Of a DNA stretch of 64,000 bases, positions 1 to 10,617 are shown in pieces. The notes beneath the pieces are model-generated. The model was not told the origin of the DNA. It worked only from the letters and a program-made list of their open reading frames with translations, and did no database searches. The DNA lies in assembly GCF_011290365.1 (NCBI RefSeq), contig NZ_CP049786.1, positions 3,658,001 to 3,722,000 on the forward strand. Reading direction: 5' to 3'. This stretch comes from Leclercia sp. 29361. GTDB taxonomy: Bacteria; Pseudomonadota; Gammaproteobacteria; Enterobacterales; Enterobacteriaceae. The position numbers were made by a program, and so were the translations under genes. Every line of letters starts with the position of its first letter. Position 1 is the first letter of the stretch.

Positions 1-2179
1 CCTGAATCAGATCGGAACCCAGGTTCGAGGTCATAATGACAACCGTGTTACGGAAGTCGACCGTTCTCCCCTGCCCGTCCGTCAAACGCCCATCATCCAG
101 CACCTGCAGCAGGATGTTAAACACATCCGGATGTGCCTTTTCCACTTCATCCAGCAGGATGACGGAATATGGACGACGGCGAACCGCTTCTGTCAGATAT
201 CCGCCCTCTTCATAACCGACATAGCCCGGAGGCGCACCCACGAGACGCGACACGGAATGTTTTTCCATAAACTCGGACATGTCGATACGCACCATCGCGT
301 CATCGCTATCGAACATAAAGTTCGCCAGCGCCTTACACAGTTCCGTCTTACCGACACCGGTTGGCCCGAGGAACAGGAAGGAGCCAATTGGACGATTAGG
401 ATCGGACAAACCTGCCCGGCTACGACGAATGGCATTCGATACTGCTTCAACCGCTTCATCCTGGCCAATAACGCGATGATGGAGATCCTCTTCCATTCGC
501 AGCAGCTTGTCGCGTTCGCTCTCCATCATTCTGGCAACCGGGATCCCGGTCCAGCGCGCCAGCACGTCGGCAATTTCTACTTCCGTCACTTTATTACGTA
601 ACAGACGCATGGTCTTGCCTTCCTGCTGGGTTGCCGCTGCCAGCTGTTTTTCCAGCTCCGGAATTTTACCGTACTGCAGCTCAGACATCTGGGCCAAATC
701 GCCCACGCGGCGCGCCTGTTCGATGGCTATCTTCGCCTGCTCCAGCTCAGCTTTAATAGTCTGAGTACCGGAAAGGGACGCTTTTTCCGCTTTCCACTCT
801 TCCTCTAAGCCGGAATATTGACGCTCTTTGTCGCTCAGCTCTTCATTAAGCATATCCAGGCGCTTCTTACTCGCCTCATCCGACTCTTTCTTCAGCGCCT
901 GCTGCTCAAGCTTGAGCTGAATGATTCGCCGATCAAGCCTGTCCAGCTCTTCCGGTTTTGAGTCTATCTGCATCCGGATGCTGGAGGCGGCCTCATCGAT
1001 AAGGTCGATCGCTTTGTCCGGCAACTGCCGGTCAGCGATATAGCGGTGCGACAAAGTCGCTGCCGCCACAATCGCCGGGTCAGTGATCTGCACGTGGTGG
1101 TGCAGCTCATAACGTTCTTTCAGGCCACGCAGAATGGCGATGGTATCTTCCACTGTCGGTTCAGCCACAAACACTTTCTGGAAGCGGCGTTCCAGGGCGG
1201 CATCTTTTTCAATGTACTGACGATACTCATCCAGTGTTGTGGCACCGACGCAGTGCAGCTCACCACGAGCCAGCGCCGGTTTCAGCATGTTCCCGGCATC
1301 CATGGCGCCGTCCGCTTTACCGGCACCCACCATGGTGTGCAGCTCATCGATAAACAGGATGACGTTGCCCTCCTGTTTCGCCAGATCGTTGAGCACGCCT
1401 TTTAAGCGCTCTTCAAACTCACCGCGGTATTTGGCCCCGGCCACCAGCGCGCCCATATCCAGCGCCAGTACACGACGGCCTTTTAAGCCTTCAGGAACTT
1501 CACCATTCACGATACGCTGCGCTAACCCTTCGACGATGGCGGTTTTACCAACACCCGGCTCACCGATCAGTACCGGGTTATTTTTGGTCCGGCGCTGCAG
1601 AACCTGAATAGTACGGCGGATCTCTTCGTCACGACCAATGACCGGGTCAAGCTTGCCCTGCTCAGCGCGCTCAGTCAGATCGACCGTATATTTCTTCAAT
1701 GCCTGACGCTGGTCCTCGGCACCCTGATCGTTCACGCTTTCACCTCCACGCATCTGTGCTATCGCCTGTGTCACGTTAGCGGTGGATGCGCCGGCCGTTT
1801 TCAGCAAGTCGGTCAATGTGCCACGTGATTCAAGCGCCGCCAGAACAAAGAGCTCTGACGAAATAAAGTTGTCGCCGCGTTTCTGCGCCAGTTTGTCGCA
1901 AAGATTCAGTACGCGAACCAGATCCTGGGACGGTTGTACATCTCCGCCCGTGCCTTCTACCTGGGGTAGACGGCTTAATGCCTGATCGATGGCTGTACGT
2001 AACTGGCCCGCATTAATGCCGGCAGACGTGAGTAAAGGACGAACCGATCCCCCTTCCTGATTCAGTAAGGCGCTCATGAGATGAAGAGGTTCGATAAATT
2101 GGTTGTCGTGCCCCAGTGCGAGTGACTGGGCATCAGCGAGAGCAAGCTGGAATTTATTAGTAAGACGATCCAGACGCAT
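1..2179 (-). CDS. clpB: ATP-dependent disaggregase ClpB (C-terminus cut by window edge)
   Basis: Hexameric cytoplasmic AAA+ chaperone that threads aggregated proteins and works with DnaK/DnaJ/GrpE. The minus-strand frame is open from the ATG at 2179 to the window edge, about 726 codons; the E. coli protein has 857, so about 130 C-terminal residues lie outside. The start [10 protein letters not shown] is the family start and follows a GGGAGGAG ribosome site. Domains visible: N domain (about 1-145), first AAA+ module with Walker [10 protein letters not shown] and Walker [11 protein letters not shown], the coiled-coil middle domain rich in Glu/Lys (about 410-520), and the second AAA+ module with GPTGVGKTE and [15 protein letters not shown] heat-shock promoter lies directly upstream and an internal start is conserved. 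Identification is certain; only the 3' end is unknown. Confidence 0.98.
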   Translation of the reverse strand, partial: MRLDRLTNKFQLALADAQSLALGHDNQFIEPLHLMSALLNQEGGSVRPLLTSAGINAGQLRTAIDQALSRLPQVEGTGGDVQPSQDLVRVLNLCDKLAQKRGDNFISSELFVLAALESRGTLTDLLKTAGASTANVTQAIAQMRGGESVNDQGAEDQRQALKKYTVDLTERAEQGKLDPVIGRDEEIRRTIQVLQRRTKNNPVLIGEPGVGKTAIVEGLAQRIVNGEVPEGLKGRRVLALDMGALVAGAKYRGEFEERLKGVLNDLAKQEGNVILFIDELHTMVGAGKADGAMDAGNMLKPALARGELHCVGATTLDEYRQYIEKDAALERRFQKVFVAEPTVEDTIAILRGLKERYELHHHVQITDPAIVAAATLSHRYIADRQLPDKAIDLIDEAASSIRMQIDSKPEELDRLDRRIIQLKLEQQALKKESDEASKKRLDMLNEELSDKERQYSGLEEEWKAEKASLSGTQTIKAELEQAKIAIEQARRVGDLAQMSELQYGKIPELEKQLAAATQQEGKTMRLLRNKVTEVEIADVLARWTGIPVARMMESERDKLLRMEEDLHHRVIGQDEAVEAVSNAIRRSRAGLSDPNRPIGSFLFLGPTGVGKTELCKALANFMFDSDDAMVRIDMSEFMEKHSVSRLVGAPPGYVGYEEGGYLTEAVRRRPYSVILLDEVEKAHPDVFNILLQVLDDGRLTDGQGRTVDFRNTVVIMTSNLGSDLIQ
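1733..1747 (-). promoter_or_regulatory. Internal ribosome site and GTG start for short ClpB isoform
   Basis: Inside clpB, a GGAGG motif (1743-1747, minus strand) is followed after 7 nt by an in-frame GTG at codon 149 (1733-1735). E. coli ClpB has an alternative start at Val149 giving an isoform without the N domain, and the same codon number and a strong Shine-Dalgarno are seen here. That both isoforms are made in this organism is inference. Confidence 0.75.
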
Positions 2180-2218
2180 AACTCCTCCCATAACAGGTCA
2201 AAATTGCTACTGGAGATT

Positions 2219-2246
2219 AAATGAGGTCATCCCTCAATTATTCAAG
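2219..2246 (-). promoter_or_regulatory. Sigma-32 heat-shock promoter of clpB
   Basis: On the minus strand a CTTGAA -35 box (2241-2246) is followed after 14 nt by CCTCATTT (2219-2226), close to the sigma-32 consensus CTTGAA / CCCCATnT. It sits about 40 nt upstream of the clpB start codon, between pgeF and clpB, so clpB can be heat induced independently of the rluD-pgeF transcript. Confidence 0.85.
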
Positions 2247-2308
2247 GTGAATGACCTGAATTATGCGAAAAGAAAACGGCGCGTACCGGATCGTCTTGAT
2301 TCTATAGG

Positions 2309-3040
2309 TTATATCAGCCAAATGAAACTTGCCATACGACCTGTCGTCTTGTCGCGACGATAAGAGAAGAAATCACCCTTTTCGCTGAAAGTGCAGCGAT
2401 CGCCGCCATAGATCTGGTTGATGCCAAGATGGGTCAGGCGTTGACGGGCCAGCTGATAAATATCCGCCATGTACTTCTCCCCTAGCGGGCGAAAAGCGCT
2501 CTCTGCCTGCGGATCGTGCGCCATAAAGGCCTCACGAACTTCCGGGCCCACTTCAAAAGCCTGCGGACCAATCGCCGGGCCGAGCCAGGCGAGGATGTTA
2601 TCCGCGCTATCCGCAAAGCAGGCTACGGTTTCTTCCAGCACGCCGGCGCAGAGTCCACGCCAGCCGGCATGGGCCGCGGCCACTTCGGTACCCGCACGGT
2701 TGCAGAAAAGCACCGGCAGGCAGTCGGCGGTCATGACGGCGCAGACGGTGCCCGGAGTAGTGCTGTAAGAGGCATCGGCGCGTTTCGAAGCATAGGGTTC
2801 CCCGGTAAGACTGAGAACAGCCGTACCATGAACCTGCTCAAGCCAGACCGGTTTCGAGGGTAACTGGCCAGCAGCAAACAACCGCTTACGATTCTCTTCT
2901 ACATGGTTGAGATCGTCGCCACAGTGTGCGCCCAGGTTTAAGGACTCCCAGGCTCCCTCGCTGACACCCCCGATGCGGGTGGAACTGCAGGCCGCCACGC
3001 CTGCTGGCGCCGGCCACTCAGGGACAATCAGTTTGGTCAT
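2309..3040 (-). CDS. pgeF: Peptidoglycan editing factor / laccase-domain protein PgeF (YfiH)
   Basis: 243-aa protein of the DUF152/laccase-like family, the usual length. In E. coli the family protein removes wrongly built muropeptide precursors (L-Ser in place of L-Ala); polyphenol oxidase activity is also reported for homologues. Conserved metal-site segments are visible: GGVSEGAWESLNLG near residue 25, WLEQVHG, the Cys/Asp segment VMTADCLPVLF and the His segment AAAHAGWRGL, followed by the C-terminal KGDFFSYRRD. Its start overlaps the rluD stop by 4 bp, so the two are translationally coupled. Confidence 0.93.
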   Translation of the reverse strand: MTKLIVPEWPAPAGVAACSSTRIGGVSEGAWESLNLGAHCGDDLNHVEENRKRLFAAGQLPSKPVWLEQVHGTAVLSLTGEPYASKRADASYSTTPGTVCAVMTADCLPVLFCNRAGTEVAAAHAGWRGLCAGVLEETVACFADSADNILAWLGPAIGPQAFEVGPEVREAFMAHDPQAESAFRPLGEKYMADIYQLARQRLTHLGINQIYGGDRCTFSEKGDFFSYRRDKTTGRMASFIWLI

Positions 3041-4017
3041 AACCAGTCCACTGCGTCCTTATGCTCTTCAAAATCGGCGCGCATGGCGTCGATAAGATCC
3101 ACCATATCCTGTGGAATTGGCGCATGCCACTCCATCTCGATACCGGTGATCGGATGATAGAGACGCAGCATCGTCGCATGCAGAGCCTGGCGGTCAAATT
3201 TACGCAGCATGGCGATAAACTCTTCTGACGCGCCTTTTGGCGGACGCGGACGGCCACCGTACAGCTGATCGCCCACCAGCGGATGGGTAATGTGCGACAT
3301 ATGCACGCGGATCTGGTGAGTACGACCGGTTTCCAGACGCAGACGCAGACGCGTATGGATACGGAAATGCTCCATGATGCGATAGTGCGTGACCGCAGGT
3401 TTACCCATCGGATGAACCGACATATGGGTACGCTTGGTCGGATGGCGACTGATAGGCTGCTCTACAGTACCGCCGGAGGTCATATGACCAATTGCCACCG
3501 CTTCGTATTCACGAGTGATTTCACGCAGCTGCAGTGACTCAACCAGACGCGTTTGCGCTGGAATAGTTTTGGCCACGACCATCAGACCGGTGGTGTCTTT
3601 ATCCAGACGGTGAACGATCCCCGCACGGGGTACGTCAGCGATCGGCGGATAATAGTGCAGCAGTGCATTCAGCACTGTGCCATCAGGGTTCCCTGCGCCA
3701 GGGTGGACAACAAAGTCACGCGGCTTGTTGATCACTAAAATGTCGTCATCTTCGTAGACGATGTTCAGCGGGATATCCTGAGGCTCAAAACGGACTTCTT
3801 CTTCGATATCAGCATTGATGGCGACCACTTCCCCACCCAACACTTTCTCTTTTGGCTTGTCCCAGATCTTGCCGTTTACCAGCACGCGCTGGTCAAGAAT
3901 CCATTCTTTTATGCGTGAACGCGAATAATCAGGGAACATTTCGGCCAAAGCCTGATCTAAGCGTTGTCCGAGTTGTTTTTCGGAGACTGTTGCGGTGAGT
4001 TCTACTCGTTGTGCCAT
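3037..4017 (-). CDS. rluD: 23S rRNA pseudouridine(1911/1915/1917) synthase RluD
   Basis: 326 aa. Makes the three pseudouridines in helix 69 of 23S rRNA, needed for normal 50S maturation and termination. An N-terminal S4 RNA-binding domain (about 18-80, with SRSRIKEWILDQRVLVNG) is followed by the RsuA/RluA catalytic domain with the HRLDKDTTGLMVVAK motif that holds the nucleophilic Asp, and by GRTHQIRVH. It is the first gene of the rluD-pgeF pair, divergent from bamD with a 130-bp shared upstream region. The gene arrangement equals that of E. coli. Confidence 0.96.
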   Translation of the reverse strand: MAQRVELTATVSEKQLGQRLDQALAEMFPDYSRSRIKEWILDQRVLVNGKIWDKPKEKVLGGEVVAINADIEEEVRFEPQDIPLNIVYEDDDILVINKPRDFVVHPGAGNPDGTVLNALLHYYPPIADVPRAGIVHRLDKDTTGLMVVAKTIPAQTRLVESLQLREITREYEAVAIGHMTSGGTVEQPISRHPTKRTHMSVHPMGKPAVTHYRIMEHFRIHTRLRLRLETGRTHQIRVHMSHITHPLVGDQLYGGRPRPPKGASEEFIAMLRKFDRQALHATMLRLYHPITGIEMEWHAPIPQDMVDLIDAMRADFEEHKDAVDWL

Positions 4018-4147
4018 AGACTGCTTCTTCGTTTAACGTTGGGTTTTACGGCTTTGCCGTTTAATATAGTGTGCTATTGTAGCTGGTCTTAATCGGGAGC
4101 AGGAAAGAGATTCTCCCGGACAAACATTTGAGGAAAGTCAAAACGTC

Positions 4148-4885
4148 ATGACGCGCATGAAATATCTGGTGGCAGCGGCCACGTTGAGCCTGGCTTTGGT
4201 AGGCTGCTCCGGTTCGGGTGAACAGGTCCCTGACAATCCGCCGAATGAAATCTATGCGACTGCTCAGCAAAAGCTGCAGGACGGTAACTGGAAACAGGCG
4301 ATAACGCAACTGGAAGCGCTGGATAATCGTTATCCATTTGGCCCGTATTCCCAGCAGGTACAGTTGGATCTGATCTACGCTTACTATAAAAATGCCGATC
4401 TGCCACTGGCTCAGGCGACGATTGATCGCTTTATGCGTCTGAATCCGACCCATCCAAATATTGATTACGTCATGTATATGCGCGGCCTGACTAACATGGC
4501 GCTGGATGACAGTGCGCTGCAAGGCTTCTTTGGGGTTGATCGTTCAGACCGTGACCCTCAGCACGCCCGCGATGCGTTCAATGACTTCTCCAAACTGGTA
4601 CGTGGCTATCCGAACAGCCAGTACGTGACGGATGCCAGCAAACGTCTGGTGTTCCTGAAAGATCGTCTGGCGAAATATGAATACTCTGTTGCGGAATACT
4701 ATACCCGCCGCGGGGCATATGTTGCCGTCGTGAACCGTGTTGAAGGCATGCTGCGTGATTACCCGGATACTCAGGCAACACGCGATGGCATGAAGCTGAT
4801 GGAAAATGCCTATCGCGAGCTGCAGATGACATCTCAGGCTGACAAAGTGGCGAAGATCATCGCCGCCAACAGCAGCAGCTCCTGA
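4148..4885 (+). CDS. bamD: Outer-membrane assembly lipoprotein BamD
   Basis: 245-aa essential lipoprotein of the BAM complex that inserts beta-barrel proteins. The N-terminal signal peptide ends in the lipobox LVGC (Cys at residue 19), after which the mature protein is made of TPR-like helical hairpins (for example [18 protein letters not shown] and the repeated YPxSQY segments). The start MTRMKYLV follows a GAGGAAA ribosome site. It is monocistronic: a strong intrinsic terminator follows immediately. BamE, its partner, is encoded at 23408. Confidence 0.97.
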   Translation: MTRMKYLVAAATLSLALVGCSGSGEQVPDNPPNEIYATAQQKLQDGNWKQAITQLEALDNRYPFGPYSQQVQLDLIYAYYKNADLPLAQATIDRFMRLNPTHPNIDYVMYMRGLTNMALDDSALQGFFGVDRSDRDPQHARDAFNDFSKLVRGYPNSQYVTDASKRLVFLKDRLAKYEYSVAEYYTRRGAYVAVVNRVEGMLRDYPDTQATRDGMKLMENAYRELQMTSQADKVAKIIAANSSSS

Positions 4886-4900
4886 TTCTTCTGGTAGATA

Positions 4901-4933
4901 AAAAAACGGCAGCCTCAGGGCTGCCGTTTTTTT
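4901..4933 (+). terminator. Intrinsic terminator of bamD
   Basis: A 9-10 bp GC-rich stem (ACGGCAGCC / GGGCTGCCGT) with a short loop, preceded by an A-run and followed by seven T, 15 nt after the bamD stop. The A-run means that it could also work in the reverse direction. Confidence 0.88.
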
Positions 4934-5078
4934 ATCCGTTTTCGGATTAAGCTGAACCGGTTTAGCTTGCACCAATCCTATCAACTATGGCCGCAATTTC
5001 TTATTACGACAAGGCAAAAGTTGCTTCTTCCTGTCCTGCCTCACAAAAAGAATCCGTTGACAAAAAGTGACATTAAAA

Positions 5079-5499
<421 letters not shown>

Positions 5500-5522
5500 T
5501 CCTTTACATTGAGTCTATCGCC

Positions 5523-5546
5523 AACGCGCCTTCGGGCGCGTTTTTT
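5523..5546 (+). terminator. Intrinsic terminator of raiA
   Basis: Stem AACGCGCC / GGGCGCGTT with a TTC loop and a following T-run, about 24 nt after the raiA stop. Confidence 0.88.
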
Positions 5547-5610
5547 GTTTTTTATTGACAGGGTGAAAACAGTACGGGTACTTTAAGACTGTCTTTTGAA
5601 GGAATCATCC

Positions 5611-5658
5611 ATGACCATTAAAGCGTTTTTCTTCGCATTCTTTTTTACCTTCCCCTGA
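5611..5658 (+). CDS. pheL: pheA operon leader peptide PheL
   Basis: A 15-residue reading frame, MTIKAFFFAFFFTFP, preceded by a GAAGGAA ribosome site. Seven of fifteen residues are Phe, the signature of the attenuation leader that senses charged tRNA-Phe. The first residues differ from the E. coli leader, but the FFFAFFFTFP core is the same. It is followed by the attenuator hairpin and pheA. Confidence 0.95.
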   Translation: MTIKAFFFAFFFTFP

Positions 5659-5704
5659 TTGGGAGGCGTTTCGTCGTGTGATAAAGAATGCGAAGACGAA
5701 CAAC

Positions 5705-5733
5705 AAGGCCTCCCACACCGGGGGGCCTTTTTT
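5705..5733 (+). terminator. pheA attenuator terminator
   Basis: GC-rich hairpin AAGGCCTCCC / GGGGGGCCTT followed by a T-run, between pheL and pheA. In the known mechanism, ribosome stalling at the pheL Phe codons prevents this hairpin from forming and lets transcription reach pheA. Confidence 0.9.
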
Positions 5734-5765
5734 ATTGATAACGATAATATGATTAAGGCAACGCT

Positions 5766-6926
5766 ATGACACCGGAAAACCCGTTACTGGATCTGCGAGA
5801 CAAGATCAGCGCTCTGGATGAAAAATTGCTTTCGCTGCTGGCCGAACGCCGTGCGCTGGCCGTCGAGGTAGGAAAAGCAAAGCTGGCGTCGCATCGTCCG
5901 GTACGCGACATCGATCGTGAGCGCGACCTGCTGGAACGCCTGATCAATCTCGGCAAGACCCACCATCTGGATGCACACTACATTACCCGCCTGTTCCAGC
6001 TGATTATTGAAGACTCCGTCCTGACGCAGCAGGCGTTGCTGCAACAGCATCTCAACAAGACCAACCCGCATTCGGCGCGTATTGCCTTCCTGGGGCCGAA
6101 AGGGTCCTATTCCCACCTCGCCGCGCGTCAGTATGCGGCCCGTCACTTCGAAGAGTTTATTGAGAGCGGCTGCGCGAAGTTTGCGGATATCTTCAACCAG
6201 GTCGAGACCGGACAAGCAGATTACGCTGTCGTGCCGATCGAGAATACCAGTTCCGGCGCGATCAACGACGTATACGATTTGCTCCAGCACACCACCCTGT
6301 CGCTGGTTGGCGAGATGACTATCCCTATCGACCATTGCGTGCTGGTATCCGGCACCACCGACCTCGACAAAATCGAGACGGTTTACAGCCACCCGCAACC
6401 TTTCCAGCAGTGCAGTCAGTTCCTGAACCGTTATCCGGGCTGGAAAATTGAATATACCGAGAGCACTTCGGCGGCGATGGAAAAAGTTGCGCAGGCCAAC
6501 TCCCCTACAGTGGCCGCGCTGGGCAGCGAAGCGGGCGGCGCGCTATATGGGTTGCAGGTGCTGGAGCGTAACCTCGCTAACCAGACGCAAAACATCACCC
6601 GCTTCATCGTGCTGGCGCGTAAGGCGATCAATGTTTCCGATCAGGTTCCGGCTAAGACTACCCTGCTGATGGCGACCGGTCAGCAGGCCGGTGCGCTGGT
6701 AGAAGCCCTGCTGGTACTGCGCAATCACAATCTGATTATGACCAAACTGGAATCACGCCCGATTAATGGCAACCCGTGGGAAGAGATGTTTTATCTCGAC
6801 ATCCAGGCCAACCTGGAATCTGCATCCCTGCAGAAAGCCCTGCGCGAACTGGGTGAGATCACCCGTTCAATGAAGGTGCTGGGCTGCTATCCGAGCGAAA
6901 ACGTGGTCCCGGTTGATCCTGCTTAA
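5766..6926 (+). CDS. pheA: Bifunctional chorismate mutase / prephenate dehydratase (P-protein)
   Basis: 386 aa, the normal length. It converts chorismate to prephenate and then phenylpyruvate, committing to phenylalanine. Domains: AroQ chorismate mutase (about 1-90, [16 protein letters not shown]), prephenate dehydratase (about 105-285, with the TRFIVLARK segment near its end), and a C-terminal ACT domain. The Phe-feedback motifs GALVEALL and ESRP are both present, so feedback inhibition is expected. The gene is attenuated by pheL. Its TAA overlaps the stop codon of the convergent gluconolactonase-like gene. Confidence 0.97.
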   Translation: MTPENPLLDLRDKISALDEKLLSLLAERRALAVEVGKAKLASHRPVRDIDRERDLLERLINLGKTHHLDAHYITRLFQLIIEDSVLTQQALLQQHLNKTNPHSARIAFLGPKGSYSHLAARQYAARHFEEFIESGCAKFADIFNQVETGQADYAVVPIENTSSGAINDVYDLLQHTTLSLVGEMTIPIDHCVLVSGTTDLDKIETVYSHPQPFQQCSQFLNRYPGWKIEYTESTSAAMEKVAQANSPTVAALGSEAGGALYGLQVLERNLANQTQNITRFIVLARKAINVSDQVPAKTTLLMATGQQAGALVEALLVLRNHNLIMTKLESRPINGNPWEEMFYLDIQANLESASLQKALRELGEITRSMKVLGCYPSENVVPVDPA

Positions 6927-7795
6927 CGCGCTATAAACGGCCCTTTTTTCACCCCTGCCACGCTGACGGGCAGGGTGAAAATGGCACCCGAAAGGGGATA
7001 GGCCGCAATCTCCTCAGGCTCCATATTCTCCCGGGTGGTGGTGATAAACAGCGTTTGCATATCATCACCTCCGAAACAGACCATCGTCGGACAGCGCACC
7101 GGCAACCGGTACTCTTCCAGCTGTTCACCCTGGGGTGAAAAACGTGCGATCCGCCAGCCGTCGAACAGCGCGCTCCAGTAACATCCTTCGACATCCACGG
7201 CCGCACCATCCGGGATCCCCTCCCCCGGCTTGAACCGACGGAAGACCTCCCGTTTACCCGGCTCGCCCTGCTCATCCAGCGGGGTGCGATAGATCACCGC
7301 GTTAGGGGTGTCGGAGGTATACATCCATTGCCTGTCGTCGCTGAATGCCAGACCGTTATGACCGTGGATATCACACTGAATGACCTCCGGCGTCAGGTCG
7401 TTATCGATCCGCATTAGCAGGGCGCCGTTGTAGTCCCCCGGCGCCCAGAAGGTGCCCGCATAGAAGCGGCCAAAATGATCGGTTCCCCCGTCATTAAAAC
7501 GCGCCAGCTGTGGGTTGGACGGATTATCACAGACCTTGCGTTGCAGCAGGCCGTGTTTATCCGCCAGCCAGATGCCCGTCCGCATGGCGACAATAAAGCC
7601 CCCACCCTCGCGTAGCGCGAAGCAGCCCACCTCTTCATGGAAGGATAAAACCTTGTGTTCACCTGTGGCGAGGTGGTAGCGATGGATCTCGCCCTCCAGA
7701 ATATCTGCCCAGTAGAGGGCGCTTTCCGCTTCGCTCCAGGTCGGACACTCCGGTAAGTGCCCCGTATATTCAAACAGAACGCGTGGTTCAGCCAT
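6923..7795 (-). CDS. SMP-30/gluconolactonase/LRE family hydrolase
   Basis: 290-aa six-bladed beta-propeller of the SMP-30 family, which hydrolyses sugar lactones with a divalent metal. Metal-ligand segments can be picked out: Glu in PECPTWSE near residue 16, Asn in RFNDGG, and Asp in [11 protein letters not shown]. No signal peptide, so it is cytoplasmic. It lies between pheA and tyrA, which are directly convergent in E. coli, downstream of tyrA and behind the tyrA terminator. Substrate unknown; a role in aromatic metabolism should not be assumed. Confidence 0.85.
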   Translation of the reverse strand: MAEPRVLFEYTGHLPECPTWSEAESALYWADILEGEIHRYHLATGEHKVLSFHEEVGCFALREGGGFIVAMRTGIWLADKHGLLQRKVCDNPSNPQLARFNDGGTDHFGRFYAGTFWAPGDYNGALLMRIDNDLTPEVIQCDIHGHNGLAFSDDRQWMYTSDTPNAVIYRTPLDEQGEPGKREVFRRFKPGEGIPDGAAVDVEGCYWSALFDGWRIARFSPQGEQLEEYRLPVRCPTMVCFGGDDMQTLFITTTRENMEPEEIAAYPLSGAIFTLPVSVAGVKKGPFIAR

Positions 7796-7812
7796 GACAA
7801 ATCCCCAAAATG

Positions 7813-7836
7813 AAAAAAGCCAGCAGTGCTGGCTTT
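7813..7836 (-). terminator. Intrinsic terminator after tyrA
   Basis: On the minus strand a stem GAAAGCCAGC / GCTGGCTTT with a short loop is followed by a T-run. It lies between tyrA and the downstream gluconolactonase-like gene, and so should uncouple that gene partly or fully from the aroF-tyrA transcript. Confidence 0.83.
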
Positions 7837-7855
7837 CAGTATATACATCATCAGA

Positions 7856-8977
7856 TTACTGGCGACTGTCATTCGCCTGCCGTAGCAGAATGCGACTCTC
7901 GCTCTGGAAGCGTTGGGCATAATCGCCAAACCAGTGTTCTACCTTACGGAAGCTGTCGATAAACGCCTGCTTATCGCCGTGTTCCAGAAGGGTAATCGCC
8001 TCCCCAAAACGCTGGTAGTAACGCTTGATCAGCGCCAGGTTATTGCCCGAAGACATAATGATATCTGCATAAAGCTGTGGATCCTGGGCAAACAGCCGTC
8101 CGACCATCGCCAGTTCGAGACGATAGATCGGTGACGACAGCGACAGCAGTTGCTCAAGCTGAACATTCTCTTCCGCCAGGTGCAGGCCATACGCGAAGGT
8201 TGCGAAGTGGCGCAGCGCCTGGATAAAGGCCATATTCTGATCGTGCTCGACGGCGCTGATCCGGTGCAACCGCGCGCCCCACACCTGAATCTGCTCCAGG
8301 AACCACTGGTAGGCTTCAGGCTGACGACCATCGCAGTAGACGACTACCTGCTTCGCCAGACTGCCGCTGTCCGGGCCGAACATCGGGTGGAGCCCGAGCA
8401 CCGGACCGTTATGCGCGGCCAGCATCGCCTGCAGCGGACCATTTTTTACCGAGGCCAGATCGACCAGAATGCAGTCTTCCGGCAGCGGTGGCAGTTTAGC
8501 AATAATATCTTCGGTAACATGAATCGGGACGCTGACAATGACCATGCCCGCATCAGCAACCATCGTCTGCGCCTGGGCCCAGTCCTCTTTTTCGAGAATA
8601 CGCACCTGGTAACCAGAGAGCGTCAGCATCTTCTCAAACAGACGTCCCATCTGTCCGCCGCCACCAACAATCACCACCGGACGCAGGGTCGGACAGAGCG
8701 TTTTGAAACCTTTGTCGTTTTCGCTGGAGTAAGACTCACGCATCACGCGGCGCAGCACATCTTCAATCAGATCCGGCGAAACGCCCAGCGCCTGGGCCTC
8801 TTTGCGCCGGGATGCCAGCATAGAGGCTTCGCGCTCCGGCACGTAAATCGGCAAACCGTATTTACTTTTCACTTCGCCGACTTCAGCAACCAGAGCCATA
8901 CGGCGCGCCAGCAAATCCAGCAGCGCCTTATCCACCTCGTCAATTTGATCGCGCAAGGCGGTCAATTCAGCAACCAT
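7856..8977 (-). CDS. tyrA: Bifunctional chorismate mutase / prephenate dehydrogenase (T-protein)
   Basis: 373 aa, the normal length. It makes prephenate and oxidises it to 4-hydroxyphenylpyruvate for tyrosine. An AroQ chorismate mutase domain (1-90) precedes the NAD-dependent dehydrogenase with the dinucleotide motif GGGGQMG (105-111) and the conserved HPMFGPD segment. It is 10 bp downstream of aroF in the tyrosine-repressed aroF-tyrA operon; TyrR boxes lie upstream of aroF. Confidence 0.97.
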   Translation of the reverse strand: MVAELTALRDQIDEVDKALLDLLARRMALVAEVGEVKSKYGLPIYVPEREASMLASRRKEAQALGVSPDLIEDVLRRVMRESYSSENDKGFKTLCPTLRPVVIVGGGGQMGRLFEKMLTLSGYQVRILEKEDWAQAQTMVADAGMVIVSVPIHVTEDIIAKLPPLPEDCILVDLASVKNGPLQAMLAAHNGPVLGLHPMFGPDSGSLAKQVVVYCDGRQPEAYQWFLEQIQVWGARLHRISAVEHDQNMAFIQALRHFATFAYGLHLAEENVQLEQLLSLSSPIYRLELAMVGRLFAQDPQLYADIIMSSGNNLALIKRYYQRFGEAITLLEHGDKQAFIDSFRKVEHWFGDYAQRFQSESRILLRQANDSRQ

Positions 8978-8987
8978 AACAAACCTC

Positions 8988-10058
8988 TTAAGCCAGACGC
9001 GTCGCCAGCTGGCCGTTCAAATCTTTGTGGATCTCACGCAGCAGCGCATCGGTGGTTTCCCAGCTGATGCAGGCATCGGTTACGGAAACCCCGTGCTTCA
9101 TGGCGCTGCGCGGCTGTTCGGATGACTGATTGCCTTCATGGATGTTGCTCTCAATCATCAGGCCAATAATCGAACGGTTGCCATCTTTGATCTGCGCGAC
9201 GACGGATTCCGCCACCGCAGGCTGACGACGGTAATCTTTATTCGAATTACCATGACTGCAATCTACCATCAGTGCCGGGCGCAGTCCCGCCTGTTCCATC
9301 TCTTTTTCACACTGGACAACATCTGCCGGGCTGTAGTTTGGCGCTTTGCCACCGCGCAGGATGACGTGGCCATCCGGGTTGCCCTGAGTCTGCAGCAGAC
9401 AGACCTGGCCGGCCTGGTTGATGCCGACAAATCGGTGCGGCATGGCCGCAGCACGCATGGCATTGATGGCTGTTGCCAGGCTACCGTCGGTACCGTTTTT
9501 AAAGCCAACCGGCATTGAGAGACCGGAGGCCATTTCACGGTGAGTTTGTGATTCAGTGGTACGTGCGCCAATGGCGGACCAGCTGAACAGATCGCCCAGG
9601 TATTGCGGGCTGTTCGGATCCAGCGCTTCCGTTGCCAGCGGCAGGCCCATGTTAACCAGCTCCACCAGAAGATTACGCGCAATCTTCAGGCCAGCTTCCA
9701 CATCAAACGAGCCATCCATGTGCGGATCGTTAATTAACCCTTTCCAGCCGACAGTGGTGCGGGGTTTTTCAAAATAGACGCGCATGACCAGGTAGAGGCT
9801 ATCGCTGACCTCCTCGGCCAGAGCTTTAAAACGGTGCGCATATTCGATGGCGGTTTCTGGATCATGAATGGAGCACGGACCACATACCACCAGCAGACGC
9901 GGATCGCGCCCGGCAATAATGTCGGAGATGGTCTGGCGGGAGTGCGCAATTTGCGCCTCTTGCTCAACGCTCAGCGGGAATTCCGCTTTCAGTTGATCCG
10001 GGGTGATCAGAATATGTTCATCACTAATATGTACGTTGTTCAGCGCGTCTTTTTGCAT
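8988..10058 (-). CDS. aroF: 3-deoxy-7-phosphoheptulonate synthase, Tyr-sensitive (AroF)
   Basis: 356-aa class I DAHP synthase, which joins PEP and erythrose 4-phosphate at the entry of the shikimate pathway. The start [11 protein letters not shown] was chosen rather than a longer in-frame extension to 10148: it is the family N-terminus with an AGGA ribosome site, and the extension would run towards the TyrR boxes. Conserved segments [23 protein letters not shown] and [12 protein letters not shown] are visible. The operon position with tyrA and the sequence favour the Tyr-feedback isozyme over AroG or AroH. Confidence 0.96.
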   Translation of the reverse strand: MQKDALNNVHISDEHILITPDQLKAEFPLSVEQEAQIAHSRQTISDIIAGRDPRLLVVCGPCSIHDPETAIEYAHRFKALAEEVSDSLYLVMRVYFEKPRTTVGWKGLINDPHMDGSFDVEAGLKIARNLLVELVNMGLPLATEALDPNSPQYLGDLFSWSAIGARTTESQTHREMASGLSMPVGFKNGTDGSLATAINAMRAAAMPHRFVGINQAGQVCLLQTQGNPDGHVILRGGKAPNYSPADVVQCEKEMEQAGLRPALMVDCSHGNSNKDYRRQPAVAESVVAQIKDGNRSIIGLMIESNIHEGNQSSEQPRSAMKHGVSVTDACISWETTDALLREIHKDLNGQLATRLA

Positions 10059-10150
10059 GATTGCGATCCTGGAAGCTCGTTTGCGATAGTTGTTTCCTCG
10101 ATGAGGAAGCCCAACGATACCACACCGAGTAAAGATTGCAATCCACAATT

Positions 10151-10219
10151 CGTAAACATTACGTTACATTGCTATTAAAAAAGTCATAAAAACGGTAAAT
10201 CCGTAAACTTATCATTACA
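10151..10219 (-). promoter_or_regulatory. Two TyrR boxes upstream of aroF
   Basis: CGTAAA-CATTAC-GTTACA (10151-10168) and CGTAAA-CTTATC-ATTACA (10202-10219) each match the TyrR consensus TGTAAA-N6-TTTACA at most positions. They are 51 bp apart and lie 93-161 bp upstream of the aroF start, the expected place for tyrosine-dependent repression of aroF-tyrA. The rest of the 559-bp gap to the next gene is AT-rich, with a sigma-S-like element near its far end. Confidence 0.75.
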
Positions 10220-10520
10220 TTTAGTGGATTTTTTGTTTAACTTAAGCTCGCCCTTTTGCTTATAAAAAAATTACTACATTTCACAAGAGAAACAGTTTCG
10301 CAATATTGATTGTTTTTAATGAAAGAAATACTGGCGACATTACATTTTTGTCGTTAATAGTGACTAATACCAATAAGATAACTTTCGATATATATTAATC
10401 TGGAGGCACGGAGAATTTACGGAATATTCTTATGCCATTTGCGTAAATTAGATCCCGTCGCATAAATTTACTTATGCTAACAATTTACTTGGGCTTTTTT
10501 CTGGCCCACGTTTTTTTTGA

Positions 10521-10531
10521 TCTATGCTTAA
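10521..10531 (+). promoter_or_regulatory. Sigma-S-like extended -10 element
   Basis: TCTATGCTTAA agrees at every position with the extended -10 preferred by sigma-S (KCTAYRCTTAA), 87 bp before the DUF2382 gene. No good -35 hexamer is seen at 17 bp, as is common for sigma-S promoters. The downstream gene families are stress proteins, which fits. Not proven by sequence alone. Confidence 0.55.
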
Positions 10532-10617
10532 TTAAGATTGGTAAACAATTTCATAAGCCTACCTTGGTTAATCCTGATTTAAGGCTTTTATTTAAATAGT
10601 AATATCCCGGGTAAAAC

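Noticed and set aside
8150..9067. 305-codon plus-strand frame opposite tyrA and aroF
   Set aside because: Antisense shadow of two certain genes; no recognisable protein features.
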